Of a stretch of 64,000 nucleotides of DNA, positions 1 to 8,328 are shown piece by piece. This DNA comes from Treponema sp. Marseille-Q3903 (GTDB lineage: Bacteria > Spirochaetota > Spirochaetia > Treponematales > Treponemataceae). The first letter of the stretch is position 1, and each line of letters begins with the position of its first letter. The DNA lies in the NCBI RefSeq assembly GCF_014334335.1, contig NZ_JACSEU010000001.1, positions 2,108,001-2,172,000 on the forward strand. Direction: 5' to 3'. The position numbers and the translations under genes are program-made. The notes beneath the pieces are model-generated. The model did no database searches, was not told the origin of the DNA, and saw only the letters and a list, made by a program, of their open reading frames with translations.

Positions 1-162
1 GCAACAGAATTGGCAGCCTCTGTTGAAACAAGAGGACTTGGTATCTCATGTAAAAAAACAAGCTATACTGAAATTCATTTCAGTATATTTGATGCATTGT
101 TATTAATAGCAATGGTAACATTTTATACAGTCATTATTGTTATGAAAATGAAAAATTATTAA
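1..162 (+). CDS. ECF transporter T component (EcfT/CbiQ family), 3' end only
   Basis: Open from the first base to a TAA at 160-162, so only the last 53 residues are present. They contain a VETRGLG segment, which matches the Ala-Arg-Gly type coupling motif by which EcfT proteins dock on the ATPases, followed by a hydrophobic helix and a basic end (MKMKNY). EcfT is the membrane scaffold of energy-coupling-factor vitamin/metal importers. The S-component gene follows after 20 bp, so the two form an operon whose upstream part, probably including the ATPase, lies outside the window. The family call is good; the substrate is unknown. Confidence 0.75.
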   Translation, partial: ATELAASVETRGLGISCKKTSYTEIHFSIFDALLLIAMVTFYTVIIVMKMKNY

Positions 163-182
163 ACTCCAAGGAGGACTGAATA

Positions 183-764
183 ATGAAAGAAAAAAGAAGG
201 TTTCAACTCAAAGATTTGATTGTTACCGCATTAATGGTTTTATGCTCACAGATTTTGTATAGAGTATTATCATTTCTGTTTATATCACCATATACCTTGC
301 TTTTTGCTATTCCTATCTGGGCAATCATAGGAGCAATCGCTTATTTCCTAGTACCTACTAAAACAAAAAATCCATGGATGATATTACTGTTTTGTGTACT
401 TACCAGCCTGATAGGCTTTTATCCGCCATATATAATCAGCTGTATTACCGGTGGAATTGCTGCAATGCTGATCGCAAAAATAAAAGGCATAGGGGATTAT
501 ATAGGTTTAACCGTAGGATATATGATATTTTGTGTACTTGCAGGATTTGGTGGAATGTATGTACCGTTCTTATTTTATGCGGAACAGACAATTACTTCTT
601 ATAAGGAACTATTTGGAGATGAATACTTAGATATTTTAACTAAAATAGTTTCACCAATCACAACAGTAATAATGCTTATTGTTATAGCAATCTGCGCGAT
701 TATTGGTGCAATGATTTCAAAAAAGCTTCTAAAAAAGCATTTTGAAAAAGCAGGGGTTATTTAA
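183..764 (+). CDS. MptD/Trep_Strep family ECF transporter S component
   Basis: 193 residues, almost entirely hydrophobic, with about six predicted membrane segments and a short basic C-terminus (KKLLKKHF). The same ending (GKLILKRHF) closes the second S-component protein at 4517-5197, supporting a shared family, the Trep_Strep integral membrane proteins now called MptD-type putative S components. S components bind the substrate and plug into EcfT plus two ATPases. A strong ribosome site (AAGGAGG) lies 8-14 bp before the ATG. It is the last gene of its operon and converges on the ABC gene on the other strand. The substrate cannot be read from sequence. Confidence 0.8.
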   Translation: MKEKRRFQLKDLIVTALMVLCSQILYRVLSFLFISPYTLLFAIPIWAIIGAIAYFLVPTKTKNPWMILLFCVLTSLIGFYPPYIISCITGGIAAMLIAKIKGIGDYIGLTVGYMIFCVLAGFGGMYVPFLFYAEQTITSYKELFGDEYLDILTKIVSPITTVIMLIVIAICAIIGAMISKKLLKKHFEKAGVI

Positions 765-850
765 AAAGTAATATTTTAATTGTTTAGGTATGAGTAATCT
801 CTAAAAACCGTAACCCCCATTTGCCTGTTCTGTAAGGAATGATTATTATA

Positions 851-885
851 GGCAATCTCTAAAAAACGAAGTTTTTAGAGGTTCC
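851..885. repeat. Imperfect palindrome with CTCTAAAAA arms
   Basis: Arms based on CTCTAAAAA and TTTTTAGAG pair around an ACGAAGT centre. The hairpin overlaps the stop codon of the ABC gene remnant at 859-861 and supplies its last residues (SKNFVF). A partial arm, CTCTAAAAACC, also occurs about 45 bp to the left near 808. It may act as a bidirectional terminator between the convergent genes, but it resembles the other mobile palindromes of this region. Confidence 0.55.
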
Positions 886-2764
886 TTGAATATCCCACAG
901 CCGCCGGTATAGTCCCTCTTGTGCAATCAGCTCTGCATGAGAGCCGCGCTGACTGATTGTTCCGTTTTCCAGCACGAGAATCTGATCGGCGTTCTGTATA
1001 GTAGAAAGTTTATGTGCAATCATAATCACTGTTTTGTTTTTTAAAAGTTCCTGTAAAGCCGTTTGAATCAGCGTTCCTTAAAATGCAACAGTTGAACAAA
1101 GTTTGAACTTTGGAAACTGTTGCATTCGTGCGCGATAAGCGCACATATAATACTGCGATGTTTCGGCTTCGCCCGAAACTCGTCGTTTAACAAGGCGGTG
1201 CTATTTTAACCGCCGAAGTTAAACATTCGTCTTCCGCATCGACATTTGCCGTTACCTCGTCCAAAAGGATAATCGGCGCATCCTTGATAAGAGAACGCGC
1301 AATGGAAATACGCTGCTTTTCTCCGCCGGAAAGTCGTGCTCCCGCCTCACCGATAACCGTGTTGTAGCCATCTTCCATCGCTTCAATAAATTCCGCACAG
1401 CCTGCACGCCGTGCTGCTTCACGGACTTCTTCAATCGTTGCTTCCGGCCGGCCGATGCGGATATTGTTCAGCACGGTATCATTAAACAAAAACACATCCT
1501 GAAATACAAAACTGATATTCTTTAACAAGTGTTCGTACGAGAGCATTTTTACCGCCTTGCCGCCGATGCTGATCTCCCCGTGCCCGGGCAGGATATCCCA
1601 AAAGCGGGCAATCAAATTCGTAACCGTCGTTTTGCCGCTCCCCGAAAGTCCGACAAGAGCCGTCGTCGTTCCTTCCGGTACGCAAAAACTAACATCTCGC
1701 AATACCGGCGTTTTATTGTATGCAAAATTCACATGCTCAAAACAAATATCGTACCGCTCAAGTTTTTCCGTGCCGGAAATATCTTCTAATTTAGGAATCG
1801 TCTTAATTTGATTCATCCGGTCGATGGACTGTTGCGTCATCTTCGCAAAGATACTGAATATACCCATCGCTTCGGCGCCGGTAAAAAGACTGAACGAGGC
1901 AAGCATCAATAAAAAGGCTTGCGGAAATACGAAGTCCTTGTGCAATAGAAACAGTCCGGAAAGAAATACAATTCCCGTCGTAATCAGCCGAAAACATAAT
2001 TGATACATGCCCATCGGCGGGATATGAACAAATTCTCCCCGCACGGAAAATGCGCGCAATCTTTCATAAGCGTCTTGTGTTTTGGAAAATTGTTTTTCCG
2101 TCATATTGTAGGATTTCAATACGGGCAGTCCCTTGATAAATTCAATCGTATCCTCCGTTACCTGTCCGATCAATTTTTGCCGATTTAGCTTGAGCGCATC
2201 CTGCCGTGTTGCAAGATATCGGTAGGCAAACCATGTCGGGATGAGCAAGACAAGCACGAGCAAAAAAATACGGTAATCAAATGAGAGGCAGATCATAAGC
2301 GCGATGACAAATACCGGAATGCCGACTGCAACTTTTTCAATGACACCTATGCCTTCTATTTCTAAAAACGCTGCGTCCGAGGTAATCGTTGAAACCACAT
2401 CGCCCAAATTCTTTTCGTTAAAAAAACCGAGCGGAACCTTCCGCAATTCCTTCCCCAACGTTTTGCGCTCTTCCGCCATACACTTATACCCCGCGCCCGA
2501 CCGCAGATACGAAACAAGGTAGCGCAACACAATGCGGGCAAAAATACTCGCCAGCATAATCAGCGAATACCGGATCATTACCGGCATCGTCAAAGCCTCC
2601 GCAACGTCATGATTAAATTCCGGCATCTGCGCGGTAATATGGAACGCTGCCAGCAAAGGAACTACAATCAGCCAGCCGTCAAAAAAGCTCAACACAAGCG
2701 AAGCATACAGTTCCCTTTTTTGCCCGCTCATCAATTTGATAAAATCCCGCACCGTTTTTAACAT
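859..2764 (-). pseudogene. ABC exporter-type half-transporter, interrupted by a palindromic element
   Basis: The reading frame starts at the ATG at 2764, with a GGGGAGG ribosome site; the ATG overlaps the stop of the upstream ABC gene (ATGTTAA), so the two are translationally coupled. It encodes a membrane domain of about 310 residues, then a nucleotide-binding domain with Walker A GLSGSGKTT, signature LSGGEKQRI and Walker B IILLDE. About six residues after Walker B, near 1225, a roughly 150-bp palindromic element interrupts it and the open frame ends at 1187. The missing end (TLIQTALQEL, H-loop IAHKLST, stop at 859-861) is intact on the other side of the insert but in another frame. As it stands the protein lacks its H-loop. 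With its partner it would form a heterodimer resembling IrtAB-type transporters. Confidence 0.85.
1082..1224. repeat. Four-hairpin palindromic element, copy 1
   Basis: Four consecutive hairpins: 1082-1093 with 1115-1126 (12-bp perfect arms), 1128-1133 with 1139-1144, 1160-1166 with 1173-1179 (flanked by GATG and CTCGTC), and 1185-1199 with 1209-1224, whose loop contains GCTATTTTA. The same order of hairpins, with different stem sequences, occurs at 5474-5613. It lies inside the ABC gene, between two parts that would otherwise be adjacent. Confidence 0.8.
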
Positions 2765-4512
2765 ATTGCCTCCCCGATTCCCCTCTCCAGCTTCCAGTTC
2801 CGGCTCTGTACCTGCGTACTCCACAGCTTTGCATACAGCGGTGATTGCTTCAACAGTTCGCCGTGTGTTCCCGTAGCGGCGATCGTTCCGTTATTCATCA
2901 CGATAATTTGATCGCAGCCGGTAACCGTTGATAACCGGTGTGCAATTACAATGAGCGTTTTGTCTTTACACAATTCTTCGAGTGACTTTTGAATTTTGTG
3001 CTGATTTTCCATATCAGCATAAGCGGTTGCTTCGTCAAGAATCAGTATCGGTGCGTTCCGCAAAATCGCACGTGCAATAATAATCCGCTGCCGCTGACCT
3101 CCCGACAATTTTGCACCATCATCTCCCGCACTTGTGTTGTAGCCATTTTCAAACGCAATGATAAACTCGTGGCAATATGCTTTTTTCGCCGCTTCAATCA
3201 CTTCCTCATCGGATGCATCGGGATTCCCAAGCCGTATATTTTCCATAATCGTCATGTTGAATAAAAAGGTGTCCTGCGTTACATAGTTGACCCGCTGCAT
3301 CAGCTGATCCAAAGATAAATCTCGATAAGCAACACCGCCTATTGTTATACTTCCTTCCTGTACATCCCAAAAGCGTGCAATAAGATTAGCGACGGTCGTT
3401 TTACCGGAACCTGAATGTCCGACAATCGCGGTCTTTGTTTTTTCAGGGAACACAAGCGAAATATCATGCAGCACCTGCACATCTTCATACGCAAAAGAAA
3501 CATGATGCAGCGCAATTTCGTTATTCGGTATTTCACCGGCGGCTGTATCGGGTTCTTGTAATTCGGGAGCAGCGAGAACTTCGTTGATGAGACGTTCGCC
3601 GTTTTTAATGTAATAAAAGTTATCCATAAATTCCGTGAACTTTAAAAGCGAAGTGCCGATCCCGACAGATACTAACACGGAAAACAAATACAAGTGTGCA
3701 CTCAAACTGCCGGCGCAATATAAAAAGCCTCCGACACTCAGTACGCTTGCCAAAAGCGAGGAGAGTAAAACAATCGAAGGAGATGCTGCAACGTACATTC
3801 TGTTATAAAGCCGCAGCGTCGCCGTTTTGTATTCGTCGATGGATGTTTCATAGTGGGAAAGCGCCGCATCTTCGCGCCCGAAGATTTTGATTTCCTTATT
3901 TCCGCGGATATATTCGATAACCCTCCCGTTCATATTTTCGAGCATGGTATAATAGGTGTCCGCAAATTCATTCATAATGCCGATATACATCGGAAGATAA
4001 AACAGCAGCGTCAGCGCCGCGGGAACCAACACCGAAAGCCCCATCCGCCAGTCAAAACTGAAAAGCAGCGCGATAACACTGACAGGCAGTAGTACGTTTG
4101 AAGTCGTTTCGGGGATTGCGTGCGCAAGCGGATATTCGAGGTGTTCGAGGGTGTCAATCAAGAGGCTGTGAAAGTAGCCGCTCCCTTTTGCTTGCATGTA
4201 GCCGAGCGGCATACGCATCATTTTTTCCGTAATGGAAAGCCGCACTTTTTTCAAAATAGAAAACGCAGTCTTATGCGAAAGAGCGGTTGAAAGACAGTGC
4301 ATCAGGATTTCGAGCGCAAGCGACAGCAAAATCAACAGCGCATACCACAACACTGTCTGTCCATTGCAGCCCTGCACAATACGCAGCAGCAGCCGGTACA
4401 CCGCATAATACGGCAACAACCCGAAAAACACGGAAGCAATCGCCATGGCCACAGAAACACTATAAACCGGAATATGCTCTCTTATAAAATCCTTAAACTG
4501 CATGGTTGGCAA
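2758..4512 (-). CDS. ABC transporter, fused permease and ATP-binding protein
   Basis: 584 residues: six-helix exporter-type membrane domain (about 1-310) followed by an ATP-binding domain with Walker A GHSGSGKTT, signature LSGGQRQRI, Walker B ILILDEAT and H-loop IAHRLST. All nucleotide-site residues are intact. It lies 4 bp after the S component and overlaps the next ABC gene, so it belongs to the ECF operon. Pairs of such half-transporters next to a Trep_Strep S component and an AraC regulator suggest handling of a chelate or similar nutrient, comparable to IrtAB-like systems; that role is inference. Its partner gene is interrupted, so function as a heterodimer is doubtful. Confidence 0.85.
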   Translation of the reverse strand: MPTMQFKDFIREHIPVYSVSVAMAIASVFFGLLPYYAVYRLLLRIVQGCNGQTVLWYALLILLSLALEILMHCLSTALSHKTAFSILKKVRLSITEKMMRMPLGYMQAKGSGYFHSLLIDTLEHLEYPLAHAIPETTSNVLLPVSVIALLFSFDWRMGLSVLVPAALTLLFYLPMYIGIMNEFADTYYTMLENMNGRVIEYIRGNKEIKIFGREDAALSHYETSIDEYKTATLRLYNRMYVAASPSIVLLSSLLASVLSVGGFLYCAGSLSAHLYLFSVLVSVGIGTSLLKFTEFMDNFYYIKNGERLINEVLAAPELQEPDTAAGEIPNNEIALHHVSFAYEDVQVLHDISLVFPEKTKTAIVGHSGSGKTTVANLIARFWDVQEGSITIGGVAYRDLSLDQLMQRVNYVTQDTFLFNMTIMENIRLGNPDASDEEVIEAAKKAYCHEFIIAFENGYNTSAGDDGAKLSGGQRQRIIIARAILRNAPILILDEATAYADMENQHKIQKSLEELCKDKTLIVIAHRLSTVTGCDQIIVMNNGTIAATGTHGELLKQSPLYAKLWSTQVQSRNWKLERGIGEAIC

Positions 4513-4516
4513 TCCT

Positions 4517-5197
4517 CTACTCCATATCCTTAAAATGCCGTTTTAAGATGAGCTTTCCGATATAGATACCTGCAATACCTAAAACGATAGCGGATACTAT
4601 GCCGATAACGGCGAAGGTTCCGGTAAAATAGTGTACATACTCAAGTATCTCTTCCCGGCTCATTCCCATTTCCTGCCACTTTGCCAGTTCCCGTTCCAAA
4701 AAGAAAAGAAAAGGGAACACGCCTCCGGTAAAATATGCAGCCTGCGTAAGTCCGTGACCGATACCGACCGAAAGCGTTTTGAACCTTGTTTTTGTAATAA
4801 TCACATCGGCTATCAAACCTGCAATGACAACAAAAATCAGACAGTTAATACTTCCCATTCCGGTCAGCGTAAAGAGCGCGACACCCAGTCCTGCCAGCAG
4901 CGTCAACACGCCGAATCTCCGCACAGTCTTTACAACAAAAAGCACGATAGGCCCCATCAAAAGTCCCGTCATACCGGGCGCAAACACATGCATAACGGGG
5001 ATAGTAACGGCTGTCAGCATTCCGACCCCATAAATAACGGCTGCATAAATTGCGGCCATTAAACCGATTAAAACAAAGTGTTCCATAAAATTAAACAGCC
5101 GAAGAAAGTATGAACTTTTGAGGCTGTTTAATTTATGCACTTTTGTAAGGCGCCAGCCTGAAAAAGCGCAGACAATAGAGCCGTTTTGTGAAAACAA
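4517..5197 (-). CDS. MptD/Trep_Strep family S component with a displaced N-terminus
   Basis: The hydrophobic body (from HFVLIGLMAAIYAA onward, about six membrane segments, ending GKLILKRHF) is a Trep_Strep/MptD-type S component. The first 37 residues from the TTG at 5197 are read from a palindromic element and are unlike the family. The native start is probably the ATG at 5278, preceded by an AGAGAGG ribosome site: it gives METKTNHWKII in the same frame, then runs into the element and hits a TAG about 20 codons in. An internal ATG at 5086 is the other option. Translation now needs a new start inside the element or stop readthrough. The gene sits between the EcfA fusion and the ABC pair. Confidence 0.7.
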   Translation of the reverse strand: MFSQNGSIVCAFSGWRLTKVHKLNSLKSSYFLRLFNFMEHFVLIGLMAAIYAAVIYGVGMLTAVTIPVMHVFAPGMTGLLMGPIVLFVVKTVRRFGVLTLLAGLGVALFTLTGMGSINCLIFVVIAGLIADVIITKTRFKTLSVGIGHGLTQAAYFTGGVFPFLFFLERELAKWQEMGMSREEILEYVHYFTGTFAVIGIVSAIVLGIAGIYIGKLILKRHFKDME

Positions 5198-5240
5198 AAC
5201 GGTTAGTGTTTTTAAGCGGCGCTATTTAAGCCGCTTAAAA
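5088..5240. repeat. Four-hairpin palindromic element, copy A
   Basis: Arms: 5088-5100 with 5122-5134 (13 bp perfect, inner AAAGT/ACTTT stem), an imperfect stem TGC..CTTTT / AAAAG..GCA around 5136-5170, 5181-5188 with 5195-5202 (8 bp), and 5210-5220 with 5230-5240 (11 bp, loop GCTATTTAA). It interrupts the N-terminus of the S-component gene between codons for METKTNHWKII and FVLIGL. Confidence 0.75.
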
Positions 5241-5304
5241 TAAACGATGATTTTCCAGTGATTGGTTTTTGTTTCCATACCTTTATAACCTCTCTTTAAG
5301 AACA

Positions 5305-5426
5305 AACCTGTTCAGAAACTTCAGTTTCGGAACAGGTTACCCTGTAATGCGATGTTCTAAATCGTGCTATTTGTGCGATTTAGAACTCGTCGACCTGTTC
5401 GACAACAAAGTTATCGAACAGGTCGA
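5305..5426. repeat. Palindromic element, copy B (three hairpins)
   Basis: Arms: 5305-5313 with 5330-5338 (inner AAACT/AGTTT), 5354-5364 with 5376-5386 (11 bp, loop with GCTATTT, flanked by GATG and CTCGTC), and 5390-5402 with 5414-5426 (13 bp). The first hairpin is nearly the same sequence as the one inside the EcfT gene at 7635-7664. The fused ATPase gene now ends inside this copy. Confidence 0.75.
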
Positions 5427-7048
5427 ATATATTCCAACTGCATCGAACCGTTCAATTGAAAATCTTCCTTACGATGCAACGGCTGAACAAAATGTGAATT
5501 TTTGAGGCCGTTGCATTCATGCGCGTCAGCGCATACGTTTAATAAGCGATGTTTGCGATAAGCAAACTCGTCATTTAACTTTGGTTGCGCTATTTTAGCA
5601 ACCAAAGTTAAATCTTCGGTTATTTGTCCGTCTTCCAAAAGAACCGCTCTATTGCAGGTGTTTAAAATGAATTCATAATCATGCGTGATAATAACGGAGG
5701 CGTTTGTCTTGCCCGTTATCGAATCGATTAACGCACAGACATTTTGCATACTACCGTAATCCAAACCGCTTGTCGGTTCGTCAAAAATAGTGAGCCGCTT
5801 ATTTTGTAAAAATGATGCAGCGACTACCAAGCGCTGTTTTTGTCCCATCGACAGTGTTGTCGGATGCTGTTCTTGCAGCGTCGAAAGATCAAGCGCTGTA
5901 AGAACGCTTTGTATCCGGTTTTCCCGATCGGGCAGCGCTTCGTTACCGAGCAATAGATCATCATATACGCTGCACCCGAAAAGCTGAAAGTCTACATTTT
6001 GCATCACATACCCGGCGGTCTTACTGCGTACCCTAGCAGGGAACGCTCTTCCGTCCAACAAAACGGTACCGCTCTGTTCCTTTTTTAATCCGCACAGGAT
6101 TTTCCCAAGCGTTGTTTTTCCGCATCCGTTTTTACCGATTAAAGCAATCTTGTCTCCGGGATATATCGAAAGATGTATTCCTTTTAAAACCTCAGCATTT
6201 TTCCGATATCCAAAATGAATATCGTGCAGTACAACCAAGGCTTCGTCTTCATGCTGACGCCGCGGAGCGGGCAGCGTATTGCGGTGATTTTGAAATACAT
6301 GCAAGCCTCGAAGTCCTCGTTTGTGGAACTCATCATTACCGATAGTGCGTAACGAATCTTTTTCATATTCCCGTACTATGGTTCCGTTTTCCATTACGAT
6401 GAGCCGGTCGCAGAGTTCCGCCAAATAATGCAGCCGGTGTTCGATGATGAGTATCGTGTAACCTTTTGATTTTAGCTGTGCAAGTATTTGTGTAAGCAAT
6501 TCAACGGATCGATAGTCAAGATTGGAAGACGGCTCGTCCATCAATACAACGCGCGTATCCAACATTAAAACCGAAGCGATTGCAATTTTTTGTTTTTCAC
6601 CTCCGGAGAGTTCCGAAAGCTTTCTGTTCAAAAGCGGTTCCAGCGATAGCAGTTTTGTAACACGGTGCAGCCGCTCTTGTATTTCCTCTTTTTCTATACC
6701 GTAATTTTCGCACGGATATACAAGATCGGAAAGCACATCGGTGGTAAAAAACTGGCTTTCGGGATTTTGAAAAACGGAAGCTGCAATGTTCGATATATCG
6801 CATATGCGCATCGACGAAAGAACTTTGCCGTTTAATGTAAGCGTTCCGTTTATTTCTCCTTCATAAAAATAAGGACACAGCCCGTTCATACAGCGAAACA
6901 CGGTCGTTTTTCCGCAGCCGCTTTTTCCGGTAATAACAACCAGTTCTCCTTTTTTGATAGACAAGGATACGTGTCGAATTGCCTGCGCCGCGGCACCGTT
7001 ATATTTGTAGCTTACATCATTCAGGTTGATCATACGCGAGGCTCTCAT
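5411..7048 (-). CDS. Fused ECF transporter ATPases (EcfA1-EcfA2 type)
   Basis: One polypeptide with two ABC ATPase domains. Domain 1 (about 1-230) has Walker A GKSGCGKTT, signature LSGGEKQKI and Walker B VVLMDEPSS; domain 2 (about 265-475) has GKNGCGKTT, LSMGQKQRL and LTIFDEPTS. Together they would power an ECF importer with the adjacent EcfT and S component. The T-component stop and this ATG are almost adjacent (TGAATGAG), so translation is coupled. Residues after about 476 are encoded by palindromic elements C and B, so a native end near the sequence LLEDGQITED has been replaced by about 69 extra residues. Both nucleotide sites look intact, so the protein may still work. Confidence 0.85.
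   Translation of the reverse strand: MRASRMINLNDVSYKYNGAAAQAIRHVSLSIKKGELVVITGKSGCGKTTVFRCMNGLCPYFYEGEINGTLTLNGKVLSSMRICDISNIAASVFQNPESQFFTTDVLSDLVYPCENYGIEKEEIQERLHRVTKLLSLEPLLNRKLSELSGGEKQKIAIASVLMLDTRVVLMDEPSSNLDYRSVELLTQILAQLKSKGYTILIIEHRLHYLAELCDRLIVMENGTIVREYEKDSLRTIGNDEFHKRGLRGLHVFQNHRNTLPAPRRQHEDEALVVLHDIHFGYRKNAEVLKGIHLSIYPGDKIALIGKNGCGKTTLGKILCGLKKEQSGTVLLDGRAFPARVRSKTAGYVMQNVDFQLFGCSVYDDLLLGNEALPDRENRIQSVLTALDLSTLQEQHPTTLSMGQKQRLVVAASFLQNKRLTIFDEPTSGLDYGSMQNVCALIDSITGKTNASVIITHDYEFILNTCNRAVLLEDGQITEDLTLVAKIAQPKLNDEFAYRKHRLLNVCADAHECNGLKNSHFVQPLHRKEDFQLNGSMQLEYIRPVR
5474..5613. repeat. Four-hairpin palindromic element, copy C
   Basis: Arms: 5474-5483 with 5507-5516, 5519-5524 with 5529-5534, 5551-5556 with 5562-5567 (flanked by GATG and CTCGTC), and 5573-5588 with 5598-5613, a perfect 16-bp stem whose loop is GCTATTTTA. 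Order, spacing and loops match copy 1, while most stem bases differ. It is read through as the C-terminus of the double ATPase. Confidence 0.8.
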
Positions 7049-7861
7049 TCAAAATAGTTTTGCGTACATACTTGCCGTCAACACTGTGATTACAGCGAGC
7101 GAAAACACGGCATCTACCGGCCGGAGTTTGACATCAAAGTACGAGGTTTTTTTACCGGTGTTTTCAATACCCTTAACCAACGCCGCACAGGAAAGTTCTT
7201 CCGCAGTCTTTAGGCTTTTAAACAACATCGGCACGATTATAAATTCCATCGTCCGTATCGGATGAAGCATAGCCGAACGTTTTGAGGTGTACAAACCTTT
7301 CAGTTTCATCGCATCGATAATAACCAGAAAATCATCTTTTATTGCAGGAAAATAACGAAACATCACCGCTATGCTGAGGATAACGCCTCGCGGAAGCCGC
7401 ATACGGTCGAGAGCCATTGTAATTTCCGAAATATTTTTTTGTTTTTGAATTACCGTTCCCAGCAGCATAAATGGAATAATCCTCTGCACGATAAAAGCGA
7501 CTATTCCGATAACGGAAAAAACTGCGGATTGAAACATCGGAACATGCACATGCAAAATCAGTTGATAATAGGAAAAAAGTACTGCAAACAAAACAGTGTA
7601 GCACAACAAGACACCGTATCGCATTTTAAGACAGCCTGTTCTAAAACTGAAGTTTCCGAACAGGTTTAATTCTGTTATGACCGGCACTGCCGCCGCAACG
7701 ATAAAAGAGCAAAGAGTTACCTCCGCCTTTCCTGAAATCAGCATAAAAACCATAATCACTATGTCTAAAAAAAGAAGCGTTCTAACATCGAATAGAGAGG
7801 TTTTGTTTTCTTTCATACTAAGCTTTTCCGCATATAGCAATTTTTTATACATCATAGCCAT
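7049..7861 (-). CDS. ECF transporter T component (EcfT) with an in-frame palindrome insertion
   Basis: 270 residues with several membrane segments and the cytoplasmic ALDRMRLPRG and DAMKLKGLY regions plus an ALVKGIENTG segment, resembling the EcfT coupling helices. It starts the - strand ECF operon, divergent from the AraC-type regulator. The start is uncertain: ATG at 7861 lacks a clear ribosome site, and an ATG at 7813 (MKENKTSLFD) is an alternative. Residues about 66-76 (NLFGNFSFRTG) are encoded by a palindrome almost identical to the first hairpin of copy B, so a mobile hairpin appears to have been accepted in frame, in a loop between membrane segments. Confidence 0.8.
   Translation of the reverse strand: MAMMYKKLLYAEKLSMKENKTSLFDVRTLLFLDIVIMVFMLISGKAEVTLCSFIVAAAVPVITELNLFGNFSFRTGCLKMRYGVLLCYTVLFAVLFSYYQLILHVHVPMFQSAVFSVIGIVAFIVQRIIPFMLLGTVIQKQKNISEITMALDRMRLPRGVILSIAVMFRYFPAIKDDFLVIIDAMKLKGLYTSKRSAMLHPIRTMEFIIVPMLFKSLKTAEELSCAALVKGIENTGKKTSYFDVKLRPVDAVFSLAVITVLTASMYAKLF
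7635..7664. repeat. Single-hairpin palindrome inside the EcfT gene
   Basis: Arms CCTGTTC (7635-7641) and GAACAGG (7658-7664), with inner AAACT and AGTTT. Matches 5307-5336 except for a few loop bases. The host frame stays open across it. Confidence 0.75.
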
Positions 7862-8016
7862 ACAAGTTAGATATGACTATCAGGATATCGAAACATTGTC
7901 TTTTTGCCATATTTTTTGGCTGTGAGCAAAAGCAAGTGGGAGGGAGATTTGTTTTACCGTCATTATACAGATTATTAATGGATGCCTCGCACATAGCATT
8001 ATTCGGCTATTTATTG

Positions 8017-8038
8017 TATAATATAAGAGGTAGGAGGT
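8017..8038 (+). promoter_or_regulatory. -10 box and ribosome site for the small gene and AraC-type gene
   Basis: A consensus TATAAT at 8017-8022 with no good -35 at 17 bp, followed by GGAGG at 8034-8038, five bases before the ATG at 8043. The 180-bp gap to the ECF operon is the natural place for divergent control. Confidence 0.45.
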
Positions 8039-8042
8039 TATT

Positions 8043-8273
8043 ATGAATCGTAAAAGTTTTTGTGAAAAAGATGGAATTGTAATTACATATACCGATAACG
8101 ATGTATGTTTTGAAGATTCTAAAACAGCCGAAGCTATCTTGCTTACAAATAAAGGGGAAATAATCCATTCTAATTTTGATGTAGAAAAAAATGAATATTT
8201 TAAAAACTATCTAACACAGATTTATCAGTCGATAACGGCATTCCGCAATCTTGACGCACTGGAGAGCGCCTGA
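8043..8273 (+). CDS. Small hypothetical protein upstream of the AraC-type regulator
   Basis: 76 residues, acidic, no membrane segment or motif that I recognise. It has a consensus -10 box and a well-spaced GGAGG ribosome site, so it is very likely translated. It lies 55 bp before the AraC-family gene in the same direction and divergent from the ECF operon, so the two may be cotranscribed. Function unknown. Confidence 0.55.
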   Translation: MNRKSFCEKDGIVITYTDNDVCFEDSKTAEAILLTNKGEIIHSNFDVEKNEYFKNYLTQIYQSITAFRNLDALESA

Positions 8274-8328
8274 TACCCATAGCGTAGAAGTACAATTTTA
8301 TAATTGATTATATTAGGAAACCCTAAAA

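Noticed and set aside
5269-5505. A 78-codon open frame on the + strand
   Set aside because: It is read entirely through the palindromic elements and the antisense of the S-component start.
1082-5613. The palindromic elements as attC sites
   Set aside because: Stems are perfect rather than imperfect, no RYYYAAC/GTTRRRY cores flank them, and they interrupt genes instead of following stops.
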